A stretch of DNA of 54,510 bases, taken from NCBI GenBank assembly GCA_009691255.1, contig SHUT01000010.1, positions 1 to 54,510 on the forward strand. Reading direction: 5' to 3'. A program made the translations under genes and the position numbers. The notes beneath the pieces were generated by a model. The model was not told the DNA's origin, made no database searches, and was given only the letters and a program-made list of their open reading frames with translations. Shown here piece by piece: positions 8,470 to 16,261 of the stretch (position 1 is its first letter; the number at the start of each line of letters is the position of its first letter). The DNA comes from Ilumatobacteraceae bacterium (GTDB lineage: Bacteria; Actinomycetota; Acidimicrobiia; Acidimicrobiales; Ilumatobacteraceae).

Positions 8470-10689
8470 ATGAATACAGGTATTGGCTCATTCTTTAAAG
8501 TTGCAACCGTTGTTGTGGCGTTACTTGCGGGAACCTCTGTTCTCATCACCACCGGAAATGTTTTGGCTGTTGATGCTCCGGTCGAAGACGAACAGATGCC
8601 AAATCCGATGGTGGCAACCGTTGGACTGCACGGACTCGTGCTTGAAGATACCGCCAAGTCTGCCGGAGGTGAAACCAGTGTTTCGGTTATGGCGACATCC
8701 AAGATAGGTGGAAACAGCCAGTTTTTGTGCACCAGTGTTGAGGCCGCGCCTTGCGCTACTGCGGAGAACTATTTCTACCGCGCTGTTCTAGCGCCATGTT
8801 CGACCACAGTCACAATTGACTGTATTGAAAGCGTGTCTTCTGCGTCAAGTACAGGAGATATGGTGCTGGGTATTTTTAAAGAGATGTTTCCTAAAAAAGG
8901 AGCCAACGAATTTGACGGTTCAGTCCAAAGTAAAATTCCAATGGGGCGCACCCCGAGCCTATGGACCCTCTCAGGCGCTCCGCATGCCTTTGGCAGTGAA
9001 TACGCCGTTCTTGTGAGCGTTGCAGGAGACAAAATCTCTGGCAATAAACGCTCGCTAGCCGCGAATATTATTCCGATCAGTGTCCGACAAACCACTTGCG
9101 ACCCAACTACGGCGTATTGCCTAGATACATACCGCCAAGCGATCGATTCGGCCGGGAACGGAAGTCTCCGTTTTGCCGGTGCAATGCCTTCTGACGATGT
9201 TCGCTGTTCGGTGTGGACAGAAGGTTCAAAGTGTGGGCTTGGACATGCCTTTCCTGTCGGGTTTTCCTACACCGTAAAAGTGCGCCTAGCATCAGAGCCC
9301 GTTGGTTGGTTGCATGGTCGAATGGAAGACCCTTCAATCACATTTGTTACAACCGATGGAAAAACTGATGTCACTATTTCGGCTAAGCCCGTGCGCGTGC
9401 CCTCGGTTGCGGGGACCGGAATGTGGGATTCCCTGCCAGTAAAACTTCAACAATGGTTTACGGATAACTGCCCCAAGTCGTGTGGCACTCGGGTCGACGG
9501 ATCGACATCATTGGCGCCGCTTCAACGAAATGCTTTTTCCACCCCTGTTGTATACCGCCAGGCAGCATTTGATGAATTAAAACTCTGGACTGAGTACATT
9601 AAAGACAGTGCGTTCGCCCTGACAAGTCAATGGCGCGTAAGAACACTGGCTGCCGATGAGATGGGTTCGGCCTCGGAGTGTATTAAAAATGCATCTGGCG
9701 TCACCGGAATTGTGACAACAAACTCACTTTTGTATAGCGAAGGTCCGCCGACTTTTGATACAACAAACAAAACATTGAACTACAAAGTCGCTTCTCCCCA
9801 TTTCGAAAAAGATGGGATGACAGAGTTTAAGGGTGTATACAACCTCACGGTAAGAGATGACATAGCCGAATGTCTATACAAGTTTTCTGAGGCCTTTGCT
9901 GCACCAAAAAATGTATTCGCGGAAGAAGAAGAATACTTTGAGCAAGACGTCGAACAATATATTGAATCCACTGAGGAAACATTTGATGACACGTCGGTTG
10001 AGGCTGAGTTCAGCGACGAAGAAGGGATCGTCGAAGAGGTCAGTCTTGAATCAGTTAAATCCGAAGAATCTGCATCAATACTTGCCGAGCCTGCAAAAGA
10101 ACCTGTCGTTGCACGCGTTGCCGCAGACGTCATCACAGAACTATTGAAAACTGCCGCAGTTGACACCACCATTGACCTACTTGACGGTTGGTTTAAATTT
10201 TCCGCTAAGCGCTTTACTTTTTCTTCTCCGACGCTAAAGGTGCAAATGGGTCTGAGGCCGATGAAATCAGTGACGTGCATCTCTGGCTCGCTACTCAAGA
10301 AAGTGAGTGCATCAATACCAAAATGCCCTCTTGGGTTTTCTCCTGCCGTCACTCAATACTGCATCAAGGGCAAGACAATGACAGTAGTTGTTGGGGTCAA
10401 GCCACAGTGTGCAAAAAAGTATGTATCTGCGACTGCTATTAAATGTGCCAAGGGAGTCTCTGTCAAAAGAGTGATTGCGGTCAAGCCAGTATGTCCGCGG
10501 GGCTTTGGTTTGGTGTCAAGCATTGTATGCATCAAAGGAAACGCGGTTCGCCGGGTCACCATGGCCTCACCAACCTGTGCTGGCAGTTACACGAAGGCCG
10601 TTACTTTGTCGTGCGCCAAGGGGAAAAAAATACAAAGTGTCACCGCTCTCATTCCAAAATGCCCAAAGGGTTACAAAGTCAAGAAATAG
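8470..10689 (+). CDS. Large secreted protein with C-terminal two-cysteine repeats
   Basis: A 739-residue exported protein of unknown function. A signal sequence spans about residues 1-33 (Lys10, hydrophobic 11-28). The middle (about 35-470) has scattered cysteine pairs and no family I recognise. A very acidic stretch follows at about 477-540, rich in Glu/Asp, then a hydrophobic helix-like region. From about Cys603 to the end are five units of roughly 25-30 residues, each with a C-x-K/S-G start, a Val-rich strand and P-x-C, often followed by P-x-G-[F/Y] (CIKGKTMTVVV, CAKGVSVKRVIAVKP, CAKGKKIQSVTALIPKCPKG). The end is lysine-rich. Similar lysine/cysteine repeats occur in surface proteins of aquatic actinobacteria, from memory; they may bind the cell wall. 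The gene has its own promoter. Confidence 0.85.
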   Translation: MNTGIGSFFKVATVVVALLAGTSVLITTGNVLAVDAPVEDEQMPNPMVATVGLHGLVLEDTAKSAGGETSVSVMATSKIGGNSQFLCTSVEAAPCATAENYFYRAVLAPCSTTVTIDCIESVSSASSTGDMVLGIFKEMFPKKGANEFDGSVQSKIPMGRTPSLWTLSGAPHAFGSEYAVLVSVAGDKISGNKRSLAANIIPISVRQTTCDPTTAYCLDTYRQAIDSAGNGSLRFAGAMPSDDVRCSVWTEGSKCGLGHAFPVGFSYTVKVRLASEPVGWLHGRMEDPSITFVTTDGKTDVTISAKPVRVPSVAGTGMWDSLPVKLQQWFTDNCPKSCGTRVDGSTSLAPLQRNAFSTPVVYRQAAFDELKLWTEYIKDSAFALTSQWRVRTLAADEMGSASECIKNASGVTGIVTTNSLLYSEGPPTFDTTNKTLNYKVASPHFEKDGMTEFKGVYNLTVRDDIAECLYKFSEAFAAPKNVFAEEEEYFEQDVEQYIESTEETFDDTSVEAEFSDEEGIVEEVSLESVKSEESASILAEPAKEPVVARVAADVITELLKTAAVDTTIDLLDGWFKFSAKRFTFSSPTLKVQMGLRPMKSVTCISGSLLKKVSASIPKCPLGFSPAVTQYCIKGKTMTVVVGVKPQCAKKYVSATAIKCAKGVSVKRVIAVKPVCPRGFGLVSSIVCIKGNAVRRVTMASPTCAGSYTKAVTLSCAKGKKIQSVTALIPKCPKGYKVKK

Positions 10690-10709
10690 TTTTTGGACTT
10701 ACTTTTTGC

Positions 10710-11516
10710 TTAGTTTGCCACGAGGGGCGCAAGAGCCAACTGCCGACTCATTGCCACGCACACGCCATCCGAATCCCACATCTCACCGTCTTCTTCGTAA
10801 CAGTTGCCTTGTATAACCCGTGTAATGAACGAACAACGCAACGGCCCAGGAGCCGGAACTGCACGAACGTGCACGGTCATCTCAAGAGTTGGAACCCATC
10901 CTTGAGAGCCAAAGATGTTGAACCATGTCGGCGGAAACGAATCTGCCACTAGCAACAATGCCAATGTGTCAATGGGTCTGTCGTCAGCAAAACTAAACCA
11001 GCCGCGCATCCGCCCCACTCCGGGGGGCGTACCTGCAGAAAAACCAGCATCGTCGGGATGAATAAAAAGACTGACCCGTTGGGCTATTCCCATCGGGATT
11101 GGAGTCGGTTGGCCACGACGCGCAACGCACTCCTCAATTGGGGGCAAATCAGGCGGCACTGCTGTGACGTAATGTGCCGCACTCGTCGATTGAACTTCAC
11201 CAAATGAACCAATCAATCGCATGATTTCACGATCGTCTCGACGCAAAGTTGCAACAACCGTGCTGATTCGCTTTCCGGATTTCACTACCTCGGTGGCGCA
11301 TTCGGCATCACCGGCAAGCGCTGGCGCCAAATAATGAGCCGTGACAGAGAGCGGATCTTGACGGCCAGACGCCATCCGCATTGCATGGGCCGCACGTGCC
11401 ATCAGATAGCCACCGTTGGCATTAGCTCCGATGTCCCATCCGCCGCTGATTGGGGTTCGATAGATTCCGTCTGTTTCAGGTGTGGCAACGACTGCATCGT
11501 CGAACTCATATGACAT
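10710..11516 (-). CDS. TesB-like acyl-CoA thioesterase
   Basis: A 268-residue protein with the double-hotdog thioesterase layout. The N-terminal hotdog has the NGGYLMARAAHAM helix (residues about 34-46) and SVTAHYLAPALAGDAE strand; the C-terminal hotdog has RGWFSFADDRPIDTLALLLVADSFPP and TLEMTVHVRAVPAPGPLRC. These match the thioesterase-like superfamily (4HBT_3 / acyl-CoA thioesterase II) that hydrolyses acyl-CoAs in the cytosol. The start at 11516 has no Shine-Dalgarno, but TACGAT lies 7 nt upstream, suggesting a leaderless mRNA. It is divergent from metG. The physiological acyl chain is unknown. Confidence 0.88.
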   Translation of the reverse strand: MSYEFDDAVVATPETDGIYRTPISGGWDIGANANGGYLMARAAHAMRMASGRQDPLSVTAHYLAPALAGDAECATEVVKSGKRISTVVATLRRDDREIMRLIGSFGEVQSTSAAHYVTAVPPDLPPIEECVARRGQPTPIPMGIAQRVSLFIHPDDAGFSAGTPPGVGRMRGWFSFADDRPIDTLALLLVADSFPPTWFNIFGSQGWVPTLEMTVHVRAVPAPGPLRCSFITRVIQGNCYEEDGEMWDSDGVCVAMSRQLALAPLVAN

Positions 11517-11523
11517 GCTCTGA

Positions 11524-11529
11524 ATCGTA
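11524..11529 (-). promoter_or_regulatory. Leaderless -10 for the thioesterase
   Basis: TACGAT on the minus strand ends 7 nt before the ATG at 11516. With the usual -10 to start-site distance, transcription would begin at the A of the start codon. Confidence 0.4.
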
Positions 11530-11579
11530 CGGATAGGCGCTCAAATAAAACGAGCCGAGGTCAGTGACATCCAACGCCC

Positions 11580-11585
11580 TAGTCT
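11580..11585 (+). promoter_or_regulatory. Leaderless -10 for metG
   Basis: TAGTCT ends 7 nt before the GTG at 11593. The AAGGAG next to the GTG is too close to act as a Shine-Dalgarno for it, so leaderless initiation is the better reading. Confidence 0.35.
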
Positions 11586-11592
11586 GCAAGGA

Positions 11593-13101
11593 GTGAATCG
11601 TTACTACCTCACCACCCCGATCTATTACGTGAACGCGCGCCCACATCTTGGCCATGCTTACACCACTATCATCGGCGACGCTGTTGCTCGTTGGCATCGA
11701 CTTCTTGGCGATGAGGTGCACTTTCTCACAGGCACGGATGAGCACGGATTGAAAATTCAACAGGCGGCAGATTCTGCTGGCGTAACGCCACAAAAGTTTG
11801 CCGACGATATTGCTCCCCTTTTTGAGCAAGCCTGGCAACGCCTTAATATTTCTTACACTGATTTTATTCGTACGACCGAAGGTCGTCATCGAGTTGGTGT
11901 CAACAAATTGCTTCAGGCCTGTTTTGATGCTGGTGATATTGAACTCGATAAATACAGCGGTCTATATTGCGTGGCGTGTGAAGCGTATTACATCGAAGAA
12001 GAAGCACAAAACAACATCTGTCCGATTCATAAAAAGCCAGTGGACAGAGTTGAAGAAGAAAACTATTTCTTTCGTTTGTCGCGCTTTGAAGACCGTCTAC
12101 TGAAGTGGTATGCCGACCATGCTGGTGCTGTCGTACCTGAGCATCGCGTCAACGAAGTAACAGGGTTCATCAAGCAGGGTCTGAATGATTTCTCGGTAAG
12201 CCGCAAGACCCTAAAATGGGGCATACCGCTGCCCTTTGACGACACACATGTTGCTTACGTGTGGTTTGATGCCTTGGCCAACTACATCACCGCGCTGGGA
12301 TACGGGTCAGATGATGAATCTTTATTCGAAAAATATTGGCCCGTCAATCATCATCTCATCGGTAAAGATATTTTGCGTTTTCATTGCATCTATTGGCCTG
12401 CCATGCTGATGTCTGCTGGCATCGAGCCACCCAAAGGGTGGGCAGTTGGTGGATGGCTCTTAGTTGGCGGCGAAAAAATGAGCAAGACATCCGGAAACGT
12501 AGTTGATCCGCTCGACCTTGTTGATGACGTCGGTGTTGATGCATTTCGTTATTACGTTCTAGCCAACACGAACTACGGCAATGATGGTGATTTCACATAC
12601 GAAGGTCTGATTGCTCGCTACAACTCCGACCTTGCCAATAACTTGGGTAACCTCACGTCACGAGTTGCAACAGTTGTTGAAAAAAAATGCAACGGACTCG
12701 GCACAGCACCACAACAAGACAGTGCACTTGCCGCGATTGCACAACAGGCTGTTACTGATGCCATGGGTCATTGGGAAAATATGCAACCAAGCAAGGCCCT
12801 TGACGCCACATGGTCGCTGATTAGAGCCACTAATGCGCATCTTGAAAATCATGAACCATGGAAAGCAGAAGCAGGTCAGGCTGTCGATGCCGTTATGGGT
12901 GATGCACTTGAAGCACTGCGCATCATTGCCATCTTGTCATACCCAGCACTGCCTGACACTGCGCAAGAAATCTGGCGGCGGATTGGTCTGCCCGGAAATA
13001 TTCAAGATCAACGTATTCCGACATCAGTTCAATGGGGCCGATACGTTGCCGGAAATGCTGTTCTTAAAGGTGACTCGTTGTTTCCCCGTCGCAAGTTGTA
13101 A
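11593..13101 (+). CDS. metG: Methionyl-tRNA synthetase
   Basis: A 502-residue class I synthetase charging tRNA-Met. The HIGH motif is HLGH at residues 18-21 and KMSKS is KMSKT at 295-299. The N-terminus RYYLTTPIYYVNARPHLGH is characteristic. The connective peptide has CVACEAYY and CPIHKKP, i.e. a reduced zinc knuckle. There is no C-terminal tRNA-binding (OB) extension, as in the short actinobacterial form. The GTG start is the only candidate near the family N-terminus. It opens the metG-tatD-(rpf slot)-ksgA-ispE run, a conserved actinobacterial order. Confidence 0.97.
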   Translation: MNRYYLTTPIYYVNARPHLGHAYTTIIGDAVARWHRLLGDEVHFLTGTDEHGLKIQQAADSAGVTPQKFADDIAPLFEQAWQRLNISYTDFIRTTEGRHRVGVNKLLQACFDAGDIELDKYSGLYCVACEAYYIEEEAQNNICPIHKKPVDRVEEENYFFRLSRFEDRLLKWYADHAGAVVPEHRVNEVTGFIKQGLNDFSVSRKTLKWGIPLPFDDTHVAYVWFDALANYITALGYGSDDESLFEKYWPVNHHLIGKDILRFHCIYWPAMLMSAGIEPPKGWAVGGWLLVGGEKMSKTSGNVVDPLDLVDDVGVDAFRYYVLANTNYGNDGDFTYEGLIARYNSDLANNLGNLTSRVATVVEKKCNGLGTAPQQDSALAAIAQQAVTDAMGHWENMQPSKALDATWSLIRATNAHLENHEPWKAEAGQAVDAVMGDALEALRIIAILSYPALPDTAQEIWRRIGLPGNIQDQRIPTSVQWGRYVAGNAVLKGDSLFPRRKL

Positions 13102-13112
13102 CGGCGCACGAC

Positions 13113-13874
13113 ATGAAGTGGACCGATACTCACTGTCATATTCTTGATGATAAAATGACGGTGTCTGCCGACGACACGCTGCACGCTGCGCGCCTTGCTG
13201 ATGTTGATCGTTTTATCGTCATCGGAACAGACGCGCAAACGAGCATCGCGGCCATTGAACTTGCGTCGCGACATCACGATGTGTGGGCAACAGTTGGACT
13301 GCATCCCCATGATGCCAAGCTCGGAACAAACACGGTGGCACATTTATTGCCATCACCACGTGTTGTTGCCGTCGGCGAATGTGGACTTGATTATTATTAC
13401 AAACATTCTCCACGCGACACGCAACGCACAGTCTTTGCCCAACATATTGCCCTTGCAAAACAACACGATCTCACATTGGTTATTCACACCCGCGACGCAT
13501 GGCAAGACACTTTTGATGTTCTTGATGCCGAGGGACTTCCTCAACGAACGGTACTGCACTGTTTTACTGGTGGTCCAGATGAGGCGCGTCAATGTTTAGA
13601 TCGCGGAGCATTTTTGTCCTTCAGCGGAATCGTGACTTTTAAGAACTCTGCTGATAATCGAGCCGCCGCCCAAATGTGCCCTCTTGACAGATTGCTGATT
13701 GAGACCGACAGCCCCTACCTTGCGCCTGCTCCACATCGTGGACGTCCAAACCAGCCAGCGTTCGTTGGTTTGGTGGGCACTGCCATTGCAGACCTGCGTG
13801 GTCAACACCCAGGCATCATCGCCGAATCAACAAGTGCGGCCGCAATCCTTGCGTTCCCCGCAATTGGTTCGTAG
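13113..13874 (+). CDS. tatD: TatD-family metal-dependent DNase
   Basis: A 253-residue TIM-barrel hydrolase. Metal ligands are recognisable in DTHCHI near residue 5, GLHPHDA, GECGLDYYY, VIHTRDA, HCFTGG and ETDSPYLAP. The family members are 3'-5' exonucleases or metal-dependent deoxyribonucleases acting in DNA repair. It lies 11 nt after metG and directly before the small secreted protein in the position where tatD precedes rpfB in mycobacteria. Its TAG stop forms part of a TAGCGT hexamer that looks like the -10 of the next gene. Confidence 0.94.
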   Translation: MKWTDTHCHILDDKMTVSADDTLHAARLADVDRFIVIGTDAQTSIAAIELASRHHDVWATVGLHPHDAKLGTNTVAHLLPSPRVVAVGECGLDYYYKHSPRDTQRTVFAQHIALAKQHDLTLVIHTRDAWQDTFDVLDAEGLPQRTVLHCFTGGPDEARQCLDRGAFLSFSGIVTFKNSADNRAAAQMCPLDRLLIETDSPYLAPAPHRGRPNQPAFVGLVGTAIADLRGQHPGIIAESTSAAAILAFPAIGS

Positions 13875-13877
13875 CGT
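13872..13877 (+). promoter_or_regulatory. Leaderless -10 overlapping the tatD stop
   Basis: TAGCGT includes the tatD stop codon and ends 6 nt before the GTG at 13884. There is no Shine-Dalgarno for that gene. Confidence 0.35.
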
Positions 13878-13883
13878 TAACTC

Positions 13884-14396
13884 GTGAACCTGTCTCGCAT
13901 CGATCGCAATCGAATGGTTGCTGCCAGCATGCTGACGGCCATCGTCTTGCCACTTGTCTGGATTGCCGGTGGATCAACTGAGGCAACTGAGGCAACCATT
14001 GCCACGATTGCGCTTGCCACTACCACAACGCTCGACACCGGACTTGCCTCGAGCGCCAACGCTGACTCGGCTGCAAACCTAGAAGGACCAACGGCACTCG
14101 AACAAACAGGCACGGGACAAATTGCCTACCCAGCGCAAACTCCAATCAACTCTTTGCGTGGTCGGGCGACTTTTAAACGCTTCCCTGATTCTGCCGTCAC
14201 AGGCTGTGCCACTAGTGCAGTTCCATTAGGCACCGAAGTCACTGTCTTGAATCTGAATAATGGTCGCAAAGTCAAATGCATCAACATCAATATTGGATAC
14301 ATTCCAGCCGGTGCTGACATTGTGGTTCACACGGGATTATTTGAAAACCTAGCCAACCTGATTGATGCGCCACTACCAGTTGAGTTGCGCTGGTGA
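13884..14396 (+). CDS. Small secreted double-psi-barrel (RlpA/3D-like) protein in rpfB slot
   Basis: A 170-residue exported protein. A signal or anchor helix spans about residues 10-29, followed by a Thr/Ala-rich low-complexity linker (30-70). The C-terminal about 80 residues read GRATFKRFPDSAVTGCATS, VPLGTEVTVLNLNNGRKVKC and end in VELRW. This is the layout of a double-psi beta-barrel as in RlpA or the 3D domain (G-x-A-T, CA, P-x-G-T-x-V-x-V-x-N, G-R). The catalytic aspartates of 3D/MltA enzymes are not evident, so activity on peptidoglycan is uncertain. It lies between tatD and ksgA, where mycobacteria have rpfB. The stop overlaps the ksgA start by 4 nt. Confidence 0.78.
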   Translation: MNLSRIDRNRMVAASMLTAIVLPLVWIAGGSTEATEATIATIALATTTTLDTGLASSANADSAANLEGPTALEQTGTGQIAYPAQTPINSLRGRATFKRFPDSAVTGCATSAVPLGTEVTVLNLNNGRKVKCININIGYIPAGADIVVHTGLFENLANLIDAPLPVELRW

Positions 14397-15223
14397 CGCT
14401 GACTCACGCGCACATTTCAGCGCAATTGCACGCCGCCGGCTTGGCTCCGCGCCGGGCCCTTGGACAGAACTTTGTAGTTGACGCCAACACAGTGCGCCGC
14501 ATCGCACGATTGTGCGGAGTCGGACCTGCGGATAGTGTGCTGGAAATCGGTGCGGGTCTTGGTTCACTCACGCTCGCGCTGGCAGAAAGCGGTGCACACA
14601 TCACTGCTATCGAAATCGACCAATCAATTGTTCCGCTCTTGCGCGACAATGTCGCTGGGTGCTCAAACGTCACAGTTGTCCAAGCAGATGCGATGACCCT
14701 TGACTGGTCGCAGTTGGCAGACCCGTCGCATAGATGGCACCTCGTAGCGAACTTGCCATACAACGTTGCAACGCCCATGATTGCGGACATTCTTGACACA
14801 GTGCCCCAAATAAAAGAATTCTTTGTCATGGTGCAACGAGAAGTTGGTGAACGTCTTGCTGGGGCGCCACGCACCAAGGCATACGGCGCTGTCAGCGTAA
14901 AAGTCGCTTTCTGGGGACAAGCTGAAGTAGTCGGGATGGTTCCGGCTTCTGTTTTTTTACCAAAACCCAACGTCGAATCTGCACTAGTTCGAATCGTACG
15001 ACATAGCGAGCCACTTGATATCAGCGTTAATCCAACAGAATTATTTTCTCTTGTAAGAACCGGATTCGCAAAACGACGAAAAATGTTGCGTGGAGCGCTG
15101 GCAAGTGTCGTTACTCAAGCGCAGTTCAACACAGCAGGCATCGAATCAACTGCACGAGCCGAAGAATTGTCAGTCCACGATTGGATTCGCCTCTACAAAG
15201 TTGTTCACGCGGAGCACGCATGA
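14393..15223 (+). CDS. rsmA: KsgA/RsmA, 16S rRNA A1518/A1519 dimethyltransferase
   Basis: A 276-residue SAM-dependent rRNA adenine dimethyltransferase. The motifs are RRALGQNFVVDANTVRRI, SAM-binding VLEIGAGLGSLTLALAE, the acidic EID strand end, and catalytic NLPYNV near residue 121. The C-terminal segment FSLVRTGFAKRRKMLRGAL is diagnostic. The GTG start overlaps the previous stop, and its own stop overlaps the ispE start (ATGA), so three genes are coupled. This matches the actinobacterial rpfB-ksgA-ispE order. Confidence 0.96.
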   Translation: MTLTHAHISAQLHAAGLAPRRALGQNFVVDANTVRRIARLCGVGPADSVLEIGAGLGSLTLALAESGAHITAIEIDQSIVPLLRDNVAGCSNVTVVQADAMTLDWSQLADPSHRWHLVANLPYNVATPMIADILDTVPQIKEFFVMVQREVGERLAGAPRTKAYGAVSVKVAFWGQAEVVGMVPASVFLPKPNVESALVRIVRHSEPLDISVNPTELFSLVRTGFAKRRKMLRGALASVVTQAQFNTAGIESTARAEELSVHDWIRLYKVVHAEHA

Positions 15224-15957
15224 CCGATGTTGTGCGGGCTCACGCCAAACTCACATTGTCGCTAGACATCACTGGCGTACGACCCGATGGCTTGCACATA
15301 ATCGACGCACACATGGTGAGCCTCGACCTACACGACACGCTCACAATCACTCTTGGCGCGCACGGAATCACTCTTGGGGGACCATTTGCTGATGGAGTTC
15401 CAACGAACGAGACAAACCTGGTGCACAAAGCCTTGCAACTAGCAGGAGTCAGCGCCGCAGTACACATCGAAAAAAATATTCCTGCTGGTGGTGGACTTGG
15501 CGGCGGCTCAACAGATGCAGCAGCTGTCTTGCGTTGGGCAGGTTTTACCGATCTTGAAGCTGCAAGCGCGATCGGGGCAGACATTGCCTTTTGTATGGTC
15601 GGTGGTCACGCCCATGTGACAGGCATCGGAGAAATAATTACAGCGTTGCCGCCAGTCAGCCATGACTTCACCCTGATTATTCCTCCCCTACACGTGTCCA
15701 CGGCACTGGTGTATGCAGCGTGGGATCGGCTGGGCTCACCTCGCCACGAATCTGGAAACAATCTTGAGCCTGCTGCAATCGCAGTCGTTCCCGAACTAGC
15801 GCATTGGAAAACACGCATCACTCAAGCAGTGGGACACGCCCCAACATTGGCCGGATCTGGCGCGACATGGTTTGTTTGGGGTCACCAAAACCACCTTGTC
15901 CATGCGCTTCCGGAGGCTTCTGTGGTGATGACTTCGACTCATGCGGTGACGCACTAG
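15220..15957 (+). CDS. ispE: IspE, 4-diphosphocytidyl-2-C-methyl-D-erythritol kinase
   Basis: A GHMP-family kinase of the non-mevalonate isoprenoid pathway. It phosphorylates CDP-methylerythritol in the cytosol. The ATP loop PAGGGLGGGSTDAAAVLRW is complete; the N-terminal AHAKLTLSLDITGVRPDGLH gives the substrate-binding part, and TLAGSGATWFV is the C-terminal GSG motif. At 245 residues it is shorter than the usual 280-310, with loss mainly in the middle and C-terminal loops. The start ATG overlaps the ksgA stop. Confidence 0.93.
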   Translation: MTDVVRAHAKLTLSLDITGVRPDGLHIIDAHMVSLDLHDTLTITLGAHGITLGGPFADGVPTNETNLVHKALQLAGVSAAVHIEKNIPAGGGLGGGSTDAAAVLRWAGFTDLEAASAIGADIAFCMVGGHAHVTGIGEIITALPPVSHDFTLIIPPLHVSTALVYAAWDRLGSPRHESGNNLEPAAIAVVPELAHWKTRITQAVGHAPTLAGSGATWFVWGHQNHLVHALPEASVVMTSTHAVTH

Positions 15958-15979
15958 CCAGTCGAACAAGAAGAACGGG

Positions 15980-16072
15980 TTACTTGCGGCGTTGATGGCG
16001 CGTGCGTCGAAGCATCTTTTTATGCTTTTTCTTGCGCATGCGCTTGCGGCGTTTTTTGATTAGCGAACCCAT
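15980..16072 (-). CDS. Small ribosomal protein bS22-like (AURKAIP1/COX24 domain)
   Basis: A 30-codon minus-strand frame encoding MGSLIKKRRKRMRKKKHKK followed by a basic tail ending RHQRRK. More than half of the residues are Lys or Arg. It matches closely what is known of mycobacterial bS22, a tiny 30S protein that starts MGSVIKKRRKRMSKKKHRK. The frame lies in the ispE to tRNA-Gln gap, convergent with ispE (22 nt). There is no Shine-Dalgarno; TAGGTT lies 10 nt before the ATG. Its length and residue pattern make chance very unlikely. Automated callers often miss genes of this size. Confidence 0.9.
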   Translation of the reverse strand: MGSLIKKRRKRMRKKKHKKMLRRTRHQRRK

Positions 16073-16119
16073 AAGAGGAAATAACCTATCGTGAACGAAG
16101 TGGTTTTAGGAAAATCCGC

Positions 16120-16125
16120 TACCGT
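16120..16125 (+). promoter_or_regulatory. Candidate -10 for tRNA-Gln
   Basis: TACCGT ends 11 nt before the first base of the mature tRNA. The spacing would give a leader of about 4-5 nt. No clear -35 was seen. Confidence 0.3.
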
Positions 16126-16136
16126 TTAGTTGTCTT

Positions 16137-16207
16137 TCCGAGGTCGTTCAATGGCAGGACAGCGGGTTTTGGTCCCGTTAATAGGGGTTCGAGTCCTCTC
16201 CTCGGAA
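16137..16207 (+). tRNA. tRNA-Gln (anticodon TTG)
   Basis: A 71-nt cloverleaf. The acceptor stem TCCGAGG pairs with CCTCGGA and is followed by discriminator A. The anticodon stem GCGGG/CCCGT encloses the loop TTTTGGT with anticodon TTG, reading CAA. The T arm has stem AGGGG/CCTCT and loop TTCGAGT. CCA is not fully encoded (the genome reads CAA after the discriminator). A strong hairpin follows 6 nt downstream. Confidence 0.95.
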
Positions 16208-16212
16208 CAAAT

Positions 16213-16248
16213 AGCCTCATGGGTTCACTCCCATGAGGCTCGTTCTTG
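16213..16248 (+). terminator. Rho-independent-like terminator after tRNA-Gln
   Basis: A perfect 11-bp stem AGCCTCATGGG / CCCATGAGGCT (16213-16223 and 16230-16240) has a 6-nt loop. It is followed by the moderately T-rich CGTTCTTG. It separates tRNA-Gln from glmU. Confidence 0.75.
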
Positions 16249-16261
16249 CTAGAACTTTGCC

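Noticed and set aside
9780-10352. A 190-codon minus-strand open frame
   Set aside because: It is antisense to the acidic part of the 739-residue protein; Glu codons read as Ser in reverse explain its length.
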